Under the pieces are notes generated by a model, which worked only from the letters and a program-made list of their open reading frames with translations, did no database searches and was not told the origin of the DNA. A stretch of DNA of 37,406 bases from Akkermansia sp. GTDB lineage: Bacteria; Verrucomicrobiota; Verrucomicrobiia; Verrucomicrobiales; Akkermansiaceae. Where the stretch lies: assembly GCA_017399165.1 (NCBI GenBank), contig JAFQEF010000092.1, positions 1 through 37,406 on the forward strand, in the 5' to 3' direction. Below are positions 35,025 to 37,406 of the stretch, in pieces (positions within the stretch are counted from its first letter, which is position 1; each line of letters opens with the position of its first letter). A program made the translations under genes and the position numbers.

Positions 35025-36521
35025 TCAGCGTTGAAGTTTTTTGTTTTCCCACCCGAAGGGTTCAAACTCGGCCTTAGCGCGCGGGTCTGCCCAGTCGGGC
35101 TTACGCATGGAGTAGATAACCATGGGGATAGCAACAAAGATAAGAGCGCCGACAATAAGAATACCGATGTAAACAGCGGGGCTGCCCACAGGGATTTGAC
35201 CGGGAGGAATAAAGCTGAAGAAGAAGGCCGCAAGGCTGCTCAACAAGCCCACACCGGCTACCAACCACATGCCGAAATTACCACCCGGCACGCGGAAAGT
35301 GCGTTTGACACCGGGTTCTTTGTGGCGCAGGTAAATGGCAGCAGAGAACATCAGAATATACATGATGAGGTAAAGAATGATGGTGAGCTGAGAGATAATT
35401 TGATAAGCAGTTTGCACGCTGGGCAAAATCACAAACAAGGTGGCAAGCAAGGTAACGATAATACCCTGTAATATCAAAATACCCACCTGCACCCCATTGC
35501 GATTACGCGCCTGCAAAGCACGCGGCAGATAGCCGGCCATGCCTACCTGCAACAAACCTTTGGACGGGCCGCCTACCCAAGCAACCACCTGAGCCAACAC
35601 ACCAAAGGCCAAAAACACAGCCATGATGTTACCCAACCACGGCATGCCGATCCACAAGAACAATTTATCATACGCCACCAGCAAGCTTTGTACCAAGTTG
35701 ATTTGGCTGCCCGGTATCACAAAGCCGATAGCCAGTGTACCGAACACGAAGATGCACACGGTGATGATGGCAGCCAAGGCAATGGCTGCGGGGTAATCCC
35801 GGCCGGGGTTCTGTACGTCTTTAACGTGCACGGCGCTCATCTCCATGCCGGCATAGAAAAGGAAAATACTGGCAGCAAGCACAATGTTATTGAAGTTGGA
35901 GAAATCCGGCAAGAAGTCCCCGGCATGCATGGAGATGTCGATGGGGTTGCCAAAGGCCCAATAAGCCATACCCAACACAATGAGCAACGCGGCAGGAATC
36001 ACCGTGCCCAACAAAGCCCCCCACTTGGTAATGGCACCGCTGGAGCGCATGCCACCCAAGTTCAGGAATGTAGCCAACCAGTACACGGCCAATACAATAC
36101 ACAGCACATATATGCTGTTGGAGGACAACGCGGTATCCCACGCCTGATTAGGCCCGATGAACGCGATGCTCACCGCGGCGAATGTCAGCACCGTGGGGAA
36201 CCAGATGGTGGTTTGAATCCATTGCAGCCAAATAGCCAAAAACCCGGCTCGCGTGCCGAAGGCCTCGCCCACCCAGCGGAATACACCGCCCTTTTGCGGC
36301 CACCCCGTTGTCAGCTCCGCTGCTACAAGAGAAACGGGAATCAGGAAAAACAGCGCTGCAAACAAATAATAGAATGCAGAGCTGAGCCCGTACACGCTCT
36401 CCGCAGGCAAGCCTCGCAAACTCACGATGGCGGCCACGTTAATCATGGCCAAAGAGAACACGCCCAGCCCTGCTGCACGTGCCATCCCCGGCCGTCCGTT
36501 TGTTTCATTATTCTTGTTCAT
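35025..36521 (-). CDS. APC-family amino acid antiporter/permease (GadC-like)
   Basis: This 498-residue inner-membrane protein has about twelve hydrophobic helices and belongs to the amino acid-polyamine-organocation superfamily. Similarity is closest to the glutamate:GABA antiporter (GadC/YjeM) group: VAAELTTGWPQKGGVFRWV near 65-85, FYAGMEMSAVHVKDVQNP near 223-240, and a C-terminal RKPDWADPRA tail. The substrate is not certain, and no glutamate decarboxylase gene lies in the window. An overlapping small gene precedes it by 14 nt. A C-terminal plug like that of GadC is not evident. Confidence 0.88.
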   Translation of the reverse strand: MNKNNETNGRPGMARAAGLGVFSLAMINVAAIVSLRGLPAESVYGLSSAFYYLFAALFFLIPVSLVAAELTTGWPQKGGVFRWVGEAFGTRAGFLAIWLQWIQTTIWFPTVLTFAAVSIAFIGPNQAWDTALSSNSIYVLCIVLAVYWLATFLNLGGMRSSGAITKWGALLGTVIPAALLIVLGMAYWAFGNPIDISMHAGDFLPDFSNFNNIVLAASIFLFYAGMEMSAVHVKDVQNPGRDYPAAIALAAIITVCIFVFGTLAIGFVIPGSQINLVQSLLVAYDKLFLWIGMPWLGNIMAVFLAFGVLAQVVAWVGGPSKGLLQVGMAGYLPRALQARNRNGVQVGILILQGIIVTLLATLFVILPSVQTAYQIISQLTIILYLIMYILMFSAAIYLRHKEPGVKRTFRVPGGNFGMWLVAGVGLLSSLAAFFFSFIPPGQIPVGSPAVYIGILIVGALIFVAIPMVIYSMRKPDWADPRAKAEFEPFGWENKKLQR

Positions 36522-36744
36522 AAAGTCTTACCTGCGTTTTTAACCGAGACTCCGCCACCAGCTCCGCAATGCGGGGGCGCAACTCCTCCGGGTTATCCCC
36601 GGAGCCTTCATAGTACAAAGTGTGCATCATATTGAGCGGAAAACCCACCCCTAACTCCTCCAGCCGTGCTTCCTCTGCCAAAATATCCCCGGCCTCTTCA
36701 CCAGCCCGTTTTCGCATAGCATAGTCATCTGTCTGCTCGTCCAT
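36508..36744 (-). CDS. Small acidic protein of unknown function, overlapping the antiporter gene
   Basis: This possible 78-residue protein starts MDEQTDDYAMRK and is rich in Glu, Arg and Leu, with a helix-like middle and tail (LAEEARLEELG, PRIAELVAESRLK). It has no membrane segment and no family I recognise. Its end overlaps the antiporter start by 14 nt, which suggests translational coupling, and its composition looks like a real protein rather than noise. An earlier GTG at 36759 would add five residues. It could be a regulator or partner of the antiporter. Confidence 0.5.
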   Translation of the reverse strand: MDEQTDDYAMRKRAGEEAGDILAEEARLEELGVGFPLNMMHTLYYEGSGDNPEELRPRIAELVAESRLKTQVRLYEQE

Positions 36745-36797
36745 ATATCGGTAGTACACGAGCAGCCCCCATACCGTTTGATATAAGGTAGCAGGAG

Positions 36798-36828
36798 GAT
36801 GTTGAATGTTGGATTTTTAATGTTGAAT
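36798..36828. repeat. 31-nt AT-rich repeat, copy 2
   Basis: This is the second copy of the AATGTTT-type repeat found after galE (26 of 31 matches). It lies 54 nt upstream of the ATG of the small gene preceding the antiporter. Confidence 0.6.
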
Positions 36829-36883
36829 GTATGTGCCCCCACGCGGTTTGGCACATTAGAAAAACGTCAATTTGTAGAGGATG

Positions 36884-36985
36884 CCCTGCGGGCGAATGCC
36901 CGCTGAAATCATAGAGCCCCGGCGAGGGGCTATTTTATGGCGCCCCCAGCGGGCTACGAAATTCGGCGGGCAGATGCCCGCAGGG
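36884..36985. repeat. 102-bp element with imperfect inverted-repeat ends
   Basis: The left end CCCTGCGGGC (36884-36893) with TGCCCGC nearby mirrors the right end GCGGGCA...GCCCGCAGGG (36966-36985). Over about 25 bp the ends differ at only a few positions. The centre holds hairpin AGCCCC (36915-36920) / GGGGCT (36926-36931) preceded by CATAG. It resembles a miniature palindromic element with no coding capacity. Confidence 0.5.
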
Positions 36986-37020
36986 GGAAATAATTTTTAC
37001 TGCGCGGCGCAATGCGTCTT

Positions 37021-37145
37021 GCATGATAGCTCGCGTTGCTCGCATAATAGTTTTACATGATAGCGTGGCATGATAGTTCGCCCTTGCGGACGAACATGAT
37101 AAGAATCCTCGCGCGAGCGAGACGAATAATAGAGCCCGTAAGGGC
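37021..37145. repeat. Array of CATGATAG-type GC hairpins
   Basis: CATGATAG or close variants (CATGATAG at 37022, CATAATAG at 37042, CATGATAG at 37056 and 37069, CATGATAA at 37095, AATAATAG near 37125) alternate with GC palindromes, including GTTCG-CCCTTGCGGA-CGAAC (37076-37095), CTCGCGCGAG (37109-37118) and GCCC-GTAA-GGGC (37134-37145). Confidence 0.6.
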
Positions 37146-37157
37146 GGCAGCCAATAG

Positions 37158-37177
37158 GCAGGGGCGTAAGCCCCTGC
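37158..37177. repeat. Perfect 8-bp hairpin with GTAA loop
   Basis: GCAGGGGC (37158-37165), GTAA, GCCCCTGC (37170-37177). Two shorter stems with the same GTAA loop lie at 37134-37145 and 37257-37268. GUAA is a GNRA tetraloop in RNA. Confidence 0.6.
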
Positions 37178-37227
37178 ACGTGGATAAAAATATCCCCGAG
37201 CCCGAGGAGTCGGCGCGTTAGCGTTGA

Positions 37228-37332
37228 CGACGAGGCCGACAGATGGGTATAGCGTAGGGCGTAAGCCCGGAGCGAAGCGGGGCTCGGGGTTAACACCCCT
37301 CGGGGGGGGGGGGGATTGTGTCGGCCTCCTCG
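37228..37332. repeat. 14-bp inverted repeat flanking a G13 run
   Basis: CGACGAGGCCGACA (37228-37241) and its inverse at 37319-37332 match at 13 of 14 positions. Between them lie a GGGC-GTAA-GCCC hairpin and thirteen consecutive G at 37302-37314. Confidence 0.55.
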
Positions 37333-37406
37333 CGTAGCTCGTCGGGCTCTATATTATTTTTTGATAATCAGCAGGGGTCGCGCGCGCACTGCGTGCACGC
37401 TTGACC

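Larger units (their letters stand above)
36829..37406. other. Gene-free region rich in GC palindromes
   Basis: No gene is credible here. The one long open frame on the minus strand runs through hairpins and is low-complexity (Arg, Ser, Leu, Tyr). The region holds the 102-bp inverted-repeat element, CATGATAG-type hairpins, GTAA-loop hairpins, a G13 run and a long inverted repeat, all listed separately. Confidence 0.6.

Noticed and set aside
35688..36635. 315-codon frame antisense to the antiporter gene
   Set aside because: His/Gln/Gly-rich shadow typical of the complement of a membrane protein gene.
36997..37296. 99-codon frame on the minus strand through the palindrome region
   Set aside because: It runs through the GC hairpins, is low complexity and resembles no protein.
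36829..37406. CRISPR array
   Set aside because: The repeats vary in stem sequence and spacing, with no constant direct repeat and no cas gene nearby.

Overview
The window reads as a chromosomal stretch of a Gram-negative bacterium with moderately high G+C content. Outer-membrane lipid genes, three lipobox lipoproteins and a periplasmic-type D,D-carboxypeptidase support the Gram-negative call. Promoters look like ordinary sigma70 sites (TTGAAA/TTGACA, 16-18 bp, TATAAT-like), which argues against Bacteroidota. Start codons almost never have a Shine-Dalgarno sequence. Gene content and protein flavour suggest a Verrucomicrobiota member, perhaps a gut Akkermansia relative. That placement is inference from family recognition, not a database result.

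Layout. Positions 1-539: gene-free, with a terminator at the left edge. 540-5730: a plus-strand run of an AI-2E-family permease, diaminopimelate decarboxylase (lysA), a beta-CASP metallo-beta-lactamase RNase and an unknown membrane protein. 5652-7935: a minus-strand operon rppH - trmO - serine hydrolase with 4-nt overlaps, whose last gene runs antisense into the membrane protein gene. 8124-9071: D-alanyl-D-alanine carboxypeptidase. 9234-12392: an envelope cluster of a membrane-anchored protein, a small lipoprotein and an unusual fusion of a lipid A acyltransferase with a GT9 heptosyltransferase. 12579-12842: rpsT (minus). 13048-17629: a lipoprotein, an RNA m5U methyltransferase, a DtxR/MntR-like repressor, a rhomboid protease, a HAD phosphatase and an Old Yellow Enzyme. 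17737-17816: tRNA-Leu(CAA). 18155-19162: GAPDH (minus). 19418-22932: ftsK followed directly by a small protein that is a free-standing copy of the FtsK gamma (winged-helix) domain. 22981-25691: a lipoprotein, transaldolase and galE. 25779-26948: a PH-like membrane protein. 27016-34879: a probable operon mutS - thioesterase - secreted CPHC protein - large SNF2 helicase. 35025-36744: an APC amino-acid antiporter preceded by a tiny overlapping gene. 36760-37406: a gene-free region packed with GC-rich hairpins.

The points most worth following up are these. (1) The duplicated stand-alone FtsK gamma domain is nearly identical to FtsK at the DNA level over about 36 nt. (2) Several good sigma70 promoters have a -10 box that ends only 6-9 nt before the start codon, so the mRNAs should be leaderless or nearly so, matching the missing ribosome-binding sites. 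(3) LpxL and a heptosyltransferase are fused. (4) A family of GC hairpins preceded by CATGATAG or a close variant occurs at two places in the window. (5) A 31-nt AT-rich repeat is present in two intergenic regions 11 kb apart.
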